DNA from: Hymenobacter sp. APR13
GTDB lineage: Bacteria; Bacteroidota; Bacteroidia; Cytophagales; Hymenobacteraceae
Assembly (NCBI RefSeq): GCF_000737515.1
Contig: NZ_CP006587.1
Location: forward strand, 1,116,001 to 1,180,000
DNA length: 64,000 bases
Direction: 5' to 3'
Part shown: piece after piece, positions 8,133 through 16,426 of the stretch
Position numbering within the stretch: position 1 is the first letter of the stretch
Layout of the letters: every line of letters begins with the position of its first letter
Notes under the pieces: model-generated
What the model saw: only the letters and a program-made list of their open reading frames with translations
Database searches by the model: none
What the model was told of the DNA's origin: nothing
Made by a program: the position numbers and the translations under genes

Positions 8133-10568
8133 TTACTTCCTGATCAGGGCCCCGGCCTGCTGCTCGAACTGCTGGATGAGGCGGTTCATCACCGAGTCGA
8201 TAGCCTGGTCGGTGAGGGTCTGGGTGCTGTCCTGGAGCAGGAAGCTGACCGAGTAGCTCTTCTTGCCTTCACCCAGGTTGGGGCCTTCGTACACGTCGAA
8301 CACGTTCACCTGCTGCAGGAGTTTCTTCTCGGTGCGGCGGGCAATCTGCTGGAGCTGGTCGAAGGTGACGGTTTTATCGACCACCACGCTCAGGTCGCGG
8401 CGCACTTCCGGGAACTTGGGCAGCTCGCGGGCCACGAGGCTGTTCTTGTACTTGCGCATCAGCCAGTCCCAGTCCAGCTCGGCGCACCATACAGGCTGGC
8501 TCACGTCGAGCTTCTTCAGCCACACACCCGACACGGCGCCGAGCTGCGCGATGGGCTGGTTCTGGGCCAGCAGCGTGAGGCCGCCGGCCAGCTGCGGGTG
8601 CTGCACCGGCTGCGAGGTAGGCGCCGGGAAACCCAGCGCCGCCAGCACCTGCTGCACGGCCCCGGCCAGCTGGTGGAAGCTGCTTTTCTCGGATTTCTGC
8701 TGCCAGGTTTCGGCCGCGGTGTTGCCGGTCAGGTAGAGCACCAGCTTGTTGCGCTCGTCGTAGCTGCCGTCGGGCTTGAGGTGGTAGGTTTTGCCGAACT
8801 CGTAGAGCTTCAGGTCGCGCTGGCGGCGGTTGACGTTGTGGCGCACCACTTCCAGGCCGCTGGGCAGCAGGCTGGGGCGCAGCACGTTCAGGTCGGCCGA
8901 GTTGAAGTTGAGCAGGCGCACCAGCGTCTCATCGGTTTCACCTTCCTTCTCGAAGTACAGCGAGTTGGTGATGGAATTGGTGATGATTTCGGAGAAGCCC
9001 TGGCCGCTGAGCAGCCGCGCCGTGTTCTGGCGGATGATTTCGGGGTCGGGGTTGGGGAAGCTGGCCAAGTAAGTGGCCGAGTTGTGCGGCCGCAAAGCCA
9101 CGTGGTTGTAGCCGTAGATGCGTAGGATTTCCTCGATGATATCAGCCTCGCGGGTCACGTCCACCTTGTGGGGCGGCACGCTCAGAATCCACTCCGTGTG
9201 GCCGGCTTCGTTGGTTAGCTCCTCGCTGATGAGGATGTCGAGGTCGGTGAGGATCTGACGGATGCGCTCCGGCGCGATGAACTGGCCCACCAGCTTCTCC
9301 ACGCGCGGCAGCCGCAGCCGCACCAGCGTGTGCCCGATGGCCGTCGGGTACTCATCCACGATGGGCGCCACGATGGTAGCGCCGGCCACTTCCTGCAGCA
9401 GCAGGGCCGCCCGTTTCAGGGCAATCAGCACCATGTTGGGGTCGGTGCCGCGCTCGAAGCGGAAGGAGGCGTCGGTTTTGAGCTGGTGCACCTGGCCGGT
9501 TTTGCGCACGGCTGCCGGCTGGAAGTAGGCGCTTTCCAGGAACACGCGGGTGGTGGCGTCGCTCACGCCCGAAGTTTTGCCGCCGAACACGCCGGCCAGC
9601 GCCATCGGCGCGCCATTCGCGTCGGCAATCACCAGGTCTTCGGCGCGCAGGGTGCGCTCGGTGCCGTCGAGGGTGGTGAACTTCTCGCCGGCTTCGGCGC
9701 GCTTCACCCGGATGTGGCTGCCGGTAATCTGGTCGGCGTCGAAGGCGTGCAGGGGCTGGCCCAGCTCGTGGAGCACGAAGTTGGTCACGTCCACCACGTT
9801 GTTGATGGGCGAGAGGCCGATGCTGCGCAATCGGCGCTGCAGCCACTCCGGCGAGGGGCCTACCTGCACGCCTTCCAGCAGCAGACCGGCGTAGCGCGGG
9901 CTGGCTTCGATATCTTCAATCGTCACCTGGATGTTCTGCGTGGCCTCGGCGGGGGCTTTGAACTGGCTGAGGTCGGGCAGCTGGCAGGGCTGGCGCAGCA
10001 AAGCGCGCAGCTCGCGGGCCACGCCGTAGTGCGAGGCCGCGTCGGCGCGGTTCGGAGTCAGCCCGATTTCGAACACCGAGTCGGAGCCCAGGCCGAAATA
10101 GTCGGCGGCGGGCGTGCCGTTGGGCAGGTCGGTGTCCAGCTCCATGATGCCAGCGTGCGAAGTGCCCAGCCCGATTTCGTCCTCGGCGCAGATCATGCCT
10201 TCGGAAGCCGCGCCGCGGATTTTGCTTTTCTTGATTTTGAACGGCTCGCCCTGGGCCGGGTAGAGCGTAGCGCCATCGAGGGCGACCACCACTTTGAGGC
10301 CGGCGCGCACGTTGGCGGCGCCGCACACAATCTGGCGGGGCTGGCCGTCGCCCACGTCCACGGTGGTGAGACTGAGCTTATCGGCGTCGGGGTGCTTTTC
10401 GCAGGTGAGCACCGTGCCCAGCACCACGCCGCGCAGACCGCCCGGAATGCTTTCCAGCTCCTCAATGCCTTCCACTTCCAGCCCGGAGCCCGTCAGGAGC
10501 TGGCCGATTTCCTCGGCGGGTTTATCGGTCGGAATCAGGGTGCGGAGCCAGTCGTAGGATATTTTCAT
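8133..10568 (-). CDS. pheT: Phenylalanyl-tRNA synthetase beta subunit
   Basis: An 811-residue subunit of the alpha2-beta2 enzyme that charges tRNA-Phe. In order it shows MKISYDWLRTLIPT, an N-terminal EMAP/OB tRNA-binding domain (VVLGTVLTCEKHPDADKLSLTTVDVGDG), the B3/B4 editing domain (LGLGSDSVFEIGLTPNRADAASHYGVARELRALL), B5 (NNVVDVTNFVLHELGQPLHAFDA), a catalytic-like domain, and the C-terminal ferredoxin-fold anticodon-binding domain (FPEVRRDLSVVVDKTVTFDQL). Length and start are usual. pheS is not in the window, so the two subunits are unlinked or pheS lies elsewhere. First gene of the minus-strand row toward zapA and rny. Confidence 0.97.
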   Translation of the reverse strand: MKISYDWLRTLIPTDKPAEEIGQLLTGSGLEVEGIEELESIPGGLRGVVLGTVLTCEKHPDADKLSLTTVDVGDGQPRQIVCGAANVRAGLKVVVALDGATLYPAQGEPFKIKKSKIRGAASEGMICAEDEIGLGTSHAGIMELDTDLPNGTPAADYFGLGSDSVFEIGLTPNRADAASHYGVARELRALLRQPCQLPDLSQFKAPAEATQNIQVTIEDIEASPRYAGLLLEGVQVGPSPEWLQRRLRSIGLSPINNVVDVTNFVLHELGQPLHAFDADQITGSHIRVKRAEAGEKFTTLDGTERTLRAEDLVIADANGAPMALAGVFGGKTSGVSDATTRVFLESAYFQPAAVRKTGQVHQLKTDASFRFERGTDPNMVLIALKRAALLLQEVAGATIVAPIVDEYPTAIGHTLVRLRLPRVEKLVGQFIAPERIRQILTDLDILISEELTNEAGHTEWILSVPPHKVDVTREADIIEEILRIYGYNHVALRPHNSATYLASFPNPDPEIIRQNTARLLSGQGFSEIITNSITNSLYFEKEGETDETLVRLLNFNSADLNVLRPSLLPSGLEVVRHNVNRRQRDLKLYEFGKTYHLKPDGSYDERNKLVLYLTGNTAAETWQQKSEKSSFHQLAGAVQQVLAALGFPAPTSQPVQHPQLAGGLTLLAQNQPIAQLGAVSGVWLKKLDVSQPVWCAELDWDWLMRKYKNSLVARELPKFPEVRRDLSVVVDKTVTFDQLQQIARRTEKKLLQQVNVFDVYEGPNLGEGKKSYSVSFLLQDSTQTLTDQAIDSVMNRLIQQFEQQAGALIRK

Positions 10569-10621
10569 GTGGGGTCAATGATTAGGTATTCGCTGATGGC
10601 GCAAGCGGCCCGGAGTTTCCA

Positions 10622-10685
10622 GGGCTAAAGCCCTGGGCTAGTCAGCGGCCAGCGTCAAACGATACATAGCCCAGGGCTTCAGCCC
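10622..10685. repeat. Intergenic inverted repeat, family G
   Basis: Arms 10622-10640 (GGGCTAAAGCCCTGGGCTA) and 10667-10685 match in 18 of 19 positions. Each arm also has internal self-complementarity (GGGCT/AGCCC), so a branched fold is possible. It lies upstream of pheT and downstream of the next gene. Confidence 0.75.
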
Positions 10686-10755
10686 GGGGGCATTGGCACC
10701 GTTGCGGGTGCGTCAGTTCAGCAAAGGTACGGATTTGACGTAGCGGCCGAAAAGT

Positions 10756-10842
10756 GTAGCACGGACTTCAACCTGTAGCTCCTCCACATCGCGCAACATG
10801 GCTTGCAATGCGGGGCGAGCTACGGACTAAAGTCCGTGCTAC
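10756..10842. repeat. Nested intergenic inverted repeat, family E
   Basis: Outer arms 10756-10770 (GTAGCACGGACTTCA) and 10828-10842 pair with one mismatch; a second, inner pair GTAGCTC/GAGCTAC (10775-10781, 10817-10823) lies inside. The element ends immediately before the stop codon of the DUF1684 gene at 10844. The core ACGGACTTCA resembles the arms at 3201-3287. Confidence 0.75.
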
Positions 10843-10843
10843 C

Positions 10844-11461
10844 TTACTCTTTGTAGGCCTTCTCGCCGGCCGGAATGTCTATGGCCAGGCGGTTGTCCTG
10901 GGGCGGGACGGGGCAGGCAAAACCGTCGTTGTAGGCGCAGAATGGGTTGTAGGCGGCGTTGAAGTCGAGCACGATTTCGGTGTCGCCGGCGGCGGGCTTG
11001 GTGGCGTCGAGGTAGCGGCCGCCGCCGTAGCTGCCGCGGCCGTTGGTGCGGTCGGTAAACGGAATGAACAGGGTGGAATCCTTGCCGTCGGCCTTCAGAA
11101 ACAAGGTCAGCTTGTATTCCTGCTTGCTCAAAATGAAGCTGGCCCGGCCCCAGCGCAGATATTTGTCGGCCTTGCCGGTGGTGAGGGGCAGCTCCACGGT
11201 GTCGCGCTGCGGAAACTGCTCCAGCTGCGCCTCGAAGCGGTAGGCCGGGTCGGCGGCGTAGTAGTTCAGGCTGTCGAAGGTGTTGCGCTGCTCCTCGCTG
11301 AGCGGCGAGCCTTTCACGCGGCGGAAACTGTCGTCCTTTTCCTTGCGGGCTTTGCGCAGGCGGGCGGCGTACTGGCCGTCGTTGAAGACAAGGTCCTGCA
11401 GGAAATAGCCGATTACGAGCAGCAGGCCGAGGCCGACGAGCAGTTTGGGGTTGATACGCAT
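10844..11461 (-). CDS. DUF1684 family protein
   Basis: 205 residues with an N-terminal hydrophobic anchor or signal (LLVGLGLLLVIGYFLQDLVF). The body carries the DUF1684 signature: YAARLRKARKEKDDSFRRVKGSPL near the start, YLRWGRASFILSKQEYKLTLF in the middle, and the closing block GGGRYLDATKP, FNAAYNPFCAYNDGFACPVPPQDNRLAIDIPAGEK. The Cys/Asn/Pro block is invariant in the family, but the biochemical role is not established. Its upstream region is the 21-bp tandem array. Confidence 0.88.
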   Translation of the reverse strand: MRINPKLLVGLGLLLVIGYFLQDLVFNDGQYAARLRKARKEKDDSFRRVKGSPLSEEQRNTFDSLNYYAADPAYRFEAQLEQFPQRDTVELPLTTGKADKYLRWGRASFILSKQEYKLTLFLKADGKDSTLFIPFTDRTNGRGSYGGGRYLDATKPAAGDTEIVLDFNAAYNPFCAYNDGFACPVPPQDNRLAIDIPAGEKAYKE

Positions 11462-11476
11462 GGCGGCAAAGGTACT

Positions 11477-11720
11477 GGCTGCGGGGTGTTTCGTCTTGGC
11501 GGGAGGTGCTGCGCTGCAGGCGAAAGGTGTTTTTGATTGGCCAAGACCTGTTTTGCCTTGGGCGAAGGGTATTTTTGTTCGGGCAAGACGTGTTTCGGGT
11601 TGCTCGAAGGGTATTTTGCCTCAGACAAAGGGAGTTTGCTTTAGTCGGATGGTATTTCGTGTTGGTCGGGGGGTATTTTGTGTTGGTCGGGAGGTATTTT
11701 GCCTCGGCCAAAGGGTGTAG
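11477..11720. repeat. Degenerate tandem array, about 12 units of 21 bp
   Basis: Units start at 11477, 11498, 11519, 11539, 11560, 11581, 11602, 11623, 11644, 11664, 11685 and 11706 and average 21 bases. The consensus is roughly GGxCGAAGGGTATTTTGxxTT; many copies hold GGTATTTTG or GGTGTTTT. The array begins 16 bases upstream of the DUF1684 start codon and occupies that gene's promoter region. Because 21 is divisible by 3, both strands stay open as 7-residue peptide repeats, which I regard as accidental. Confidence 0.8.
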
Positions 11721-11812
11721 AGACGCCTGCCTGCGTTTCATCGGTGAACGGCCGGAGCCGCGCCGGTTAAATAACATCAGCAACGACGAGACGCAAAATA
11801 TTGCGTCTCTAC
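11717..11812. repeat. MITE-like element, family F
   Basis: A 96-base element with 10-bp terminal inverted repeats (GTAGAGACGC at 11717-11726 and its complement at 11803-11812). Its right half is a near-palindrome around AAAATATT (11789-11810). The sequence ATAACATCAGCAACGACGAGAC and the flanking GGAGCCGCGC recur in the element at 45131-45245, so these are two copies of one family. Confidence 0.78.
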
Positions 11813-11828
11813 ATCGGGCTAGCTGGTT

Positions 11829-12530
11829 TTACAGCATGCCTTCGTCGGCGAAGCTATAATAGCTGGCGTCGGTGTAGATCAAATGGTCGAGGATAGGCAG
11901 GTCGAGGAACTGGCCGGCTTCCTTGAGCTTGCGGGTGAGGGCAATGTCGGCGGCGCTGGGGTTGCGGTTGCCGCTGGGGTGGTTGTGCACCAGAATCACG
12001 CTACTGGCCAGCTGCTCCAGCGCCTCCTTGAAAATCAGCTTCGGGTCGGCGACGGTGCCGGCTACCCCGCCGCGGCTGATGCTGACGGTGCGCATCACCA
12101 CGTTGGCCCGGTTCAGGAGCACCACCCAGAACTCTTCGTGCGGCAGATCCTGCAGGTGGGGCTGCACCACACGGTAGATGTCGCGGGAGCAGGTGATGGT
12201 GGTGCGGGCCGGGGCGTCGGCCTCCTTGCGGCGGCGGCCTAGCTCCAGCGCCGCTATAATGGTAATGGCCTTGGCCTCGCCAATGCCTTTTTGGCGCATC
12301 AGCTCCTTCAGCGAGAAGCGGGCCAGGGCGTTGAGGTCGTTCTGAGCGGCGCTGAGCACCAGCTTGGCCACGTCTACGGCCGAGAGCTTGGCGGTGCCCG
12401 AGCCCAGCAGAATGGCCAGCAGCTCGGCGTCGGAAAGGGCCGCGCGGCCCTTCTGCATCAGCTTTTCGCGGGGCCGGTCTTCCTCAGCCCAGCTCTTGAT
12501 ACCGAAAGAGGCCGGGGTTTCGTACGGCAT
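11829..12530 (-). CDS. radC: RadC family protein (JAB-domain DNA repair protein)
   Basis: 233 residues starting MPYETPASFGIKSWAEEDRPREKL, the standard RadC beginning. A helix-hairpin-helix segment (LMRQKGIGEAKAITIIAALELGRR) is followed by the JAB/MPN domain with EEFWVVLLN, the metal-binding HNHPSGNRNPSAADIALTRKL and LDHLIYT. The His-x-His ... Asp ligands are present, so it may be an active metalloprotein, though the role in repair is unproven for the family. An ATG at 12584 would add 18 residues. The longer open frame upstream is antisense to the phosphoesterase gene and is not coding. Confidence 0.92.
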   Translation of the reverse strand: MPYETPASFGIKSWAEEDRPREKLMQKGRAALSDAELLAILLGSGTAKLSAVDVAKLVLSAAQNDLNALARFSLKELMRQKGIGEAKAITIIAALELGRRRKEADAPARTTITCSRDIYRVVQPHLQDLPHEEFWVVLLNRANVVMRTVSISRGGVAGTVADPKLIFKEALEQLASSVILVHNHPSGNRNPSAADIALTRKLKEAGQFLDLPILDHLIYTDASYYSFADEGML

Positions 12531-12698
12531 AGCGGCGGCTTCCGGCGCCGGCTTATTTTCAGACAGATTGTCAACGGCTTGCATACGGCACTGAGGTTGC
12601 AGGGAGCCGGCAAGTAAAGTAAAAACCCTGTTCTTTCGTCTGCCCTGGCAGACTGGCCGACTGAACCAATTCCGGCCGGCCGAGTTTCTACCCCCGAT

Positions 12699-13955
12699 AT
12701 GCTTCGTTCCCTTTCTGGTATTCTGTTTCTGCTGCTGTTTCTGGCCGCCGAGTGGTATGGCTTCCAGGCCGTCCGCACGGCGCTGCACAGCGCCTCTCCC
12801 GTCACGCGCAAAACCGCCAATTTTCTCTACTGGCTCCTGACGGTGCTGCTCTGGGGCATTGCCATCTGGGCCATGGCCACCCGGGCTCAGGGCCACGCGC
12901 CCTACAAGGCCTACCTCACCAGCTTGCTGCTGGGGCTGCTGATTGCCAAGGTGGTTGTGCTGCTGTTTTTGTTTCCCGAAGATCTGGTGCGCGGCATCCG
13001 CAGCCTGGCCCAGCGCTTTTCGGGCCAGCCGGCCGGCGCGGCCGGCACGGGCATTTCGCGCAGTGAGTTTCTGAGCAAAATTGCCCTCGTGACGGCCGCC
13101 GTGCCGTTTGTGGCGCTGGCCTGGGGTATGCTGAAAGGCGCCACCGACTACCGCGTAAAGCGTGTGACGCTGCGCTTCCCCAACCTGCCGGCCTCGTTCG
13201 ACGGGTTTAAGCTGCTGCAGATTTCCGACCTGCACACCGGCAGCTTCGCCTCCACCGAGCCGCTGCAGCGCGCCGTGGCCCTCATCAACCAGCAAAACGC
13301 CGACCTGGTGGTGATGACCGGCGACCTGGTAAACAACGTGGCCACTGAGGTGGAAGACCACATCGATACGCTGGCCCAGATCCAGAGCAAGCTGCAGAAG
13401 CTCTCCATCCTCGGCAACCACGACTACGCTGACTACGTGGACTGGACCGAGCAGGGCGGCGCCGCGGCCAAGGCCGCCAACCTCGACCGGCTCAAGGGCA
13501 ACCACGCCAAAATCGGCTGGAAGCTGCTGCTCGATGAAGCCCACCACATCGAGCGCAACGGCGAGAAAATCGCCATTCTGGGCATTCAGAACTGGGGCGC
13601 GGCCATGCGCTTCCCCAAATACGGCGACCTAGCCAAGGCCCACGCCGCCGCCGACCCCGGCGCCCCGTTCAAGATTCTGCTCTCCCACGACCCTTCGCAC
13701 TGGGACGCGCAGGTGCGGCCCGAGTTTCCGGATGTGGACCTGACGCTTTCGGGCCACACCCATGGCATGCAGTTCGGCGTGAATCTGCCCTTCTTCAAGT
13801 GGAGCCCGGTGCAGTACGTGTACAAGCAGTGGGCTGGCCTCTATCAGCAGGGCAAGCAGTATCTGTACGTGAACACCGGGTTGGGCTACATCGGCTACCC
13901 GGGCCGGGTAGGTTTCCTGCCGGAAATCACTGTGTTTGAGCTGCGCCGGGCGTAA
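12699..13955 (+). CDS. Membrane-anchored calcineurin-like metallophosphoesterase
   Basis: 418 residues. The N-terminal third holds three or four transmembrane helices (SGILFLLLFLAAEWYGF; FLYWLLTVLLWGIAIWAMAT; LLLGLLIAKVVVLLFLF; KIALVTAAVPFVALAWGML). The catalytic domain has all binuclear-metal motifs in order: ISDLHTGS, TGDLVNN, LGNHDYADY, LLSHDPSHWD and LSGHTHGMQFG. This arrangement matches the YaeI/YkuE type, which in some members acts on UDP-diacylglucosamine or phospholipid, but the substrate here is unknown. Divergent from radC with a 168-base gap. Confidence 0.9.
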   Translation: MLRSLSGILFLLLFLAAEWYGFQAVRTALHSASPVTRKTANFLYWLLTVLLWGIAIWAMATRAQGHAPYKAYLTSLLLGLLIAKVVVLLFLFPEDLVRGIRSLAQRFSGQPAGAAGTGISRSEFLSKIALVTAAVPFVALAWGMLKGATDYRVKRVTLRFPNLPASFDGFKLLQISDLHTGSFASTEPLQRAVALINQQNADLVVMTGDLVNNVATEVEDHIDTLAQIQSKLQKLSILGNHDYADYVDWTEQGGAAAKAANLDRLKGNHAKIGWKLLLDEAHHIERNGEKIAILGIQNWGAAMRFPKYGDLAKAHAAADPGAPFKILLSHDPSHWDAQVRPEFPDVDLTLSGHTHGMQFGVNLPFFKWSPVQYVYKQWAGLYQQGKQYLYVNTGLGYIGYPGRVGFLPEITVFELRRA

Positions 13956-14058
13956 GCCAAACAAAGCTGACCATCAGACACTTTCCTACGCAGCAGACGG
14001 CCGGCAACCGACAGCATGTCGGAAGGACGCGTCTGCCGTCACCTTTTTTAATTCTTAT

Positions 14059-14511
14059 ATGAAGCCTGTTCATTGGCGCCCATTGTGGCTGAGTGCAGCC
14101 ATCGGGCTGGCCGGCTGCTACGGCAACACGGTGCCCGGCTCTACCTCCTCCATCGGCAGCTCGGCGCCCATCGATACTACGCTGTACGCGCCTCCTCCCA
14201 AAGGGCCGCTTACCTACCGTAGCCAGCAGCCCCGGCTCGACCAGCCGCTCCCGCCTAAGGTTTCGACCGACACGAACGTGGCCGCCCGCATTCGGACGCC
14301 CCGTGTGGCAACGTATGTACCCGCCGCCCGGCCCCGCCCGGCAGCCTCCACCCTGCCCGACACCCGCCGCGTGCAGGAAGATACCGAGCGGGAGCTTCAG
14401 GCCCTGTCGCCGGTGGGCCAGCTGCCGGCATCACCGGTGCCTCAGACGGATGTAACCTCCCGCCCGCCCGCATCAACTGCTACCCCGCCTGCGCTATCCA
14501 CTACCGACTAG
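14059..14511 (+). CDS. Pro/Thr-rich lipoprotein, unknown function
   Basis: 150 residues. MKPVHWRPLWLSAAIGLAGC is a lipoprotein signal with Cys20. The rest is low-complexity, rich in Pro, Thr, Ser, Ala and Arg, with no predicted fold, and probably forms an extended linker at the surface. The frame is open further upstream into the previous gene, but the ATG at 14059 gives the signal peptide. No homology recognised. Confidence 0.6.
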   Translation: MKPVHWRPLWLSAAIGLAGCYGNTVPGSTSSIGSSAPIDTTLYAPPPKGPLTYRSQQPRLDQPLPPKVSTDTNVAARIRTPRVATYVPAARPRPAASTLPDTRRVQEDTERELQALSPVGQLPASPVPQTDVTSRPPASTATPPALSTTD

Positions 14512-14520
14512 CGGCTTACT

Positions 14521-14572
14521 GCCGGCCCGTTCTGTCCCGCCACAAACCTATGGCAAGGCAAAACGGGCCGGC
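14521..14572. terminator. Strong hairpin after the Pro/Thr-rich lipoprotein gene
   Basis: An 11-bp perfect stem (GCCGGCCCGTT, 14521-14531, with 14562-14572) starting nine bases after the stop codon. There is no U-tract, so it may be a 3'-end stabiliser or repeat element rather than an intrinsic terminator. Confidence 0.45.
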
Positions 14573-14755
14573 GAGCCGGTGGTTGCGCATTAAAAAGAGC
14601 TGAATCAGCAGAGAAATCAGGCTAGACCGGGGAAAGACTTCCGGGGAAGAGGACGTATGCATTGCCGATGGCAACTGAATTTCAGGGGCAACCGTATACG
14701 CGCCATTGGATTTTTCCTACCCAATTCTCTCCCTTTTCCACAACCCCTCTCTGTC

Positions 14756-15409
14756 ATGAAAAAGACTCTGTTCCTGCTTTCGGCTGCGGCTGCCTTCACA
14801 ATGGCTTCGTGCTCCGACAACAAAACCACCGACACTGCCACCACCACTGATGGCATGACGACCACGACCACGACAACCACCACCACGGCCTATTCCGACG
14901 ACGCCATCCAGCAGCGCGCCGACCGGATTGCCGCCGCCATGGCCGCCAAGATGAAGTTCGACGATGCCACACGCGAGAAGGTGCGCACTGTGTACCTCAA
15001 CCGGGGCAAGCGCCTGGGCGAGCTGCAGACCCAGTATGCCACCGACACCACCGGTATGGCCGCCGCTATGCGCACCGCCTACATGGATGCCGATACGGAA
15101 ATGAAGTCTGTTTTCACCGACCCCACCCAATATTCGGCCTACGAAACCAGCCGCATGGACTACCGCGACGACCTGTACATGGATGACATGAGCAGCACAC
15201 CGGAAGTAAGCACCACCGATGCATCGGCCTCGAACAGTTCGATGAGCATGGAAGAAGGCAAAACCAAAGGTGCCGACGGCAGCAAAGTGAAAGTTTCGGC
15301 TGATGGCGACGTGAAAGTGAAAGACGCCGAAGGCAACAAAATGAAAGTGGATGGCGACGATGGCACCATGAAGGCCAAAACCGAAGACGGCAAAACCAAA
15401 GTAGAGTAG
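14756..15409 (+). CDS. Secreted lipoprotein with Thr-rich linker and charged C-terminal repeats
   Basis: 217 residues. MKKTLFLLSAAAAFTMASC gives a lipoprotein signal (Cys19). A Thr run (TTTDGMTTTTTTTTTT) follows, then a helical middle (AIQQRADRIAAAMAAKMKFDDATREKVRTVYLNRGKRL) that resembles small periplasmic helical-hairpin proteins such as the Spy/CpxP type. The C-terminus is a run of short KVKV-type repeats (GSKVKVSADGDVKVKDAEGN and on), alternating Lys and acidic residues. The repeats look like beta-strand pairs. No enzymatic motif. The upstream in-frame ATG at 14657 lacks a signal and is rejected. Confidence 0.72.
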   Translation: MKKTLFLLSAAAAFTMASCSDNKTTDTATTTDGMTTTTTTTTTTAYSDDAIQQRADRIAAAMAAKMKFDDATREKVRTVYLNRGKRLGELQTQYATDTTGMAAAMRTAYMDADTEMKSVFTDPTQYSAYETSRMDYRDDLYMDDMSSTPEVSTTDASASNSSMSMEEGKTKGADGSKVKVSADGDVKVKDAEGNKMKVDGDDGTMKAKTEDGKTKVE

Positions 15410-15512
15410 TCGTTTTCCGGCCCGCTTTGGCAGGCTGCCCGCCTTGTTAAGAATTTGCGCTGCTCGTCGGTGCGGATCTTCATTTGGCCGATTACAGTTT
15501 CCTGACCATCGC

Positions 15513-15547
15513 AAAAGCCCGAACCTGCAACGGTTCGGGCTTTTTTT
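15513..15547 (+). terminator. Rho-independent terminator
   Basis: A 13-bp stem (15513-15525 AAAAGCCCGAACC with 15532-15544), 6-base loop and a T7 run (15541-15547). It ends the Thr-rich lipoprotein transcript about 100 bases after its stop. Confidence 0.9.
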
Positions 15548-15595
15548 GGCTCTGTTGTTGGCTACCTTGCCGGTTGCTGGCCTTATTTCTGGTTG

Positions 15596-16312
15596 ATGAG
15601 CATTTTGATGAAGTATTTGCGCAGCTGGCTGCGGTTGTTTTTGCTGCCTACGTCCTGGAACCGCCTGCTAGCAGGTTGTTCCGGAGTAGTGCTGCTGGTA
15701 GTGCTCTTTTCCGGCACTGCTACCGCGCAGGTTCGCATATCGGGCTCGGTGCTGGAAGCCGGCACGGGCCGCAGCATTCCCGGCGCGGCCGTTATCGTGC
15801 AGGGCACCGGCCGCGGCACCATCGCCGACCAGGAAGGTGACTTCCGGCTGGATGCCGGCAACCGCGACACGCTGGTATTCCGGGCGTTGGGCTTCCGGAC
15901 GCGCCGCGTACCGCTGGGCGGCACCGGCCTTTCGCAACTGGTGATGCAGGTGATGATGGTGCGCGACAGTGTGCTGCTAGGCGAAGTGCGCGTGACGGAA
16001 GGCCGCCCCGACCGCGCCGCTATCAACCGGGCTCTGCGCAATATCAAGCGCCCCAGCACCGCCCCGGCCAGCGCCGTGAAGCGCCCACCAGCGCCGCGCC
16101 CCCTGTTCCCAGTTGATACCATTGCCCCGCGGGCTGTGGCCCCTACCCTAGCCAGTCCGGTTAGCCTGATCTACGAACAGTTTTCGCGTGCTGGCCAGGA
16201 GCGCCGCAAGATGGAGGAAATCCGCGCCAAGGAAGCCGCCGAGCAGGCCCGCAAAGAGCGTCTGAAGTACAACAAGAATTTCAAGGACAACCGCGGCTAC
16301 GAAGTGCGGTAA
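15596..16312 (+). CDS. Carboxypeptidase-regulatory-like (CarboxypepD_reg) domain protein
   Basis: 238 residues (ATG 15608 is an alternative start). An N-terminal basic stretch plus a hydrophobic segment ending ATAQ is a signal peptide. The next 75 residues are the beta-sandwich seen at the N-terminus of SusC/TonB-dependent receptors: VRISGSVLEAGTGRSIPGAAVIVQGTGRGTIADQEGDFRLDAG. Here no receptor barrel follows. Instead there is a Pro-rich linker and a Lys/Glu/Arg-rich helical tail (RRKMEEIRAKEAAEQARKER). Probably a periplasmic or surface adaptor; role unknown. Confidence 0.78.
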   Translation: MSILMKYLRSWLRLFLLPTSWNRLLAGCSGVVLLVVLFSGTATAQVRISGSVLEAGTGRSIPGAAVIVQGTGRGTIADQEGDFRLDAGNRDTLVFRALGFRTRRVPLGGTGLSQLVMQVMMVRDSVLLGEVRVTEGRPDRAAINRALRNIKRPSTAPASAVKRPPAPRPLFPVDTIAPRAVAPTLASPVSLIYEQFSRAGQERRKMEEIRAKEAAEQARKERLKYNKNFKDNRGYEVR

Positions 16313-16426
16313 AACCGCGTGTGGCATGTCAAAAGACCGTTCTGCTTTGCTCCGCTCTGCAGGGCGGTAATTGCACTTCACTATTCCGCTACCAACCCGC
16401 CCGCCGGCCCTACCGTAAGCCCGAAG

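Noticed and set aside
11413..11783. Open frames on both strands of the 21-bp array
   Set aside because: They are a by-product of a unit length divisible by three; no start with upstream signals and no conserved peptide.
12531..13547. N-terminal extension of radC
   Set aside because: It would lie antisense to the phosphoesterase gene; conserved RadC sequence starts at 12530.
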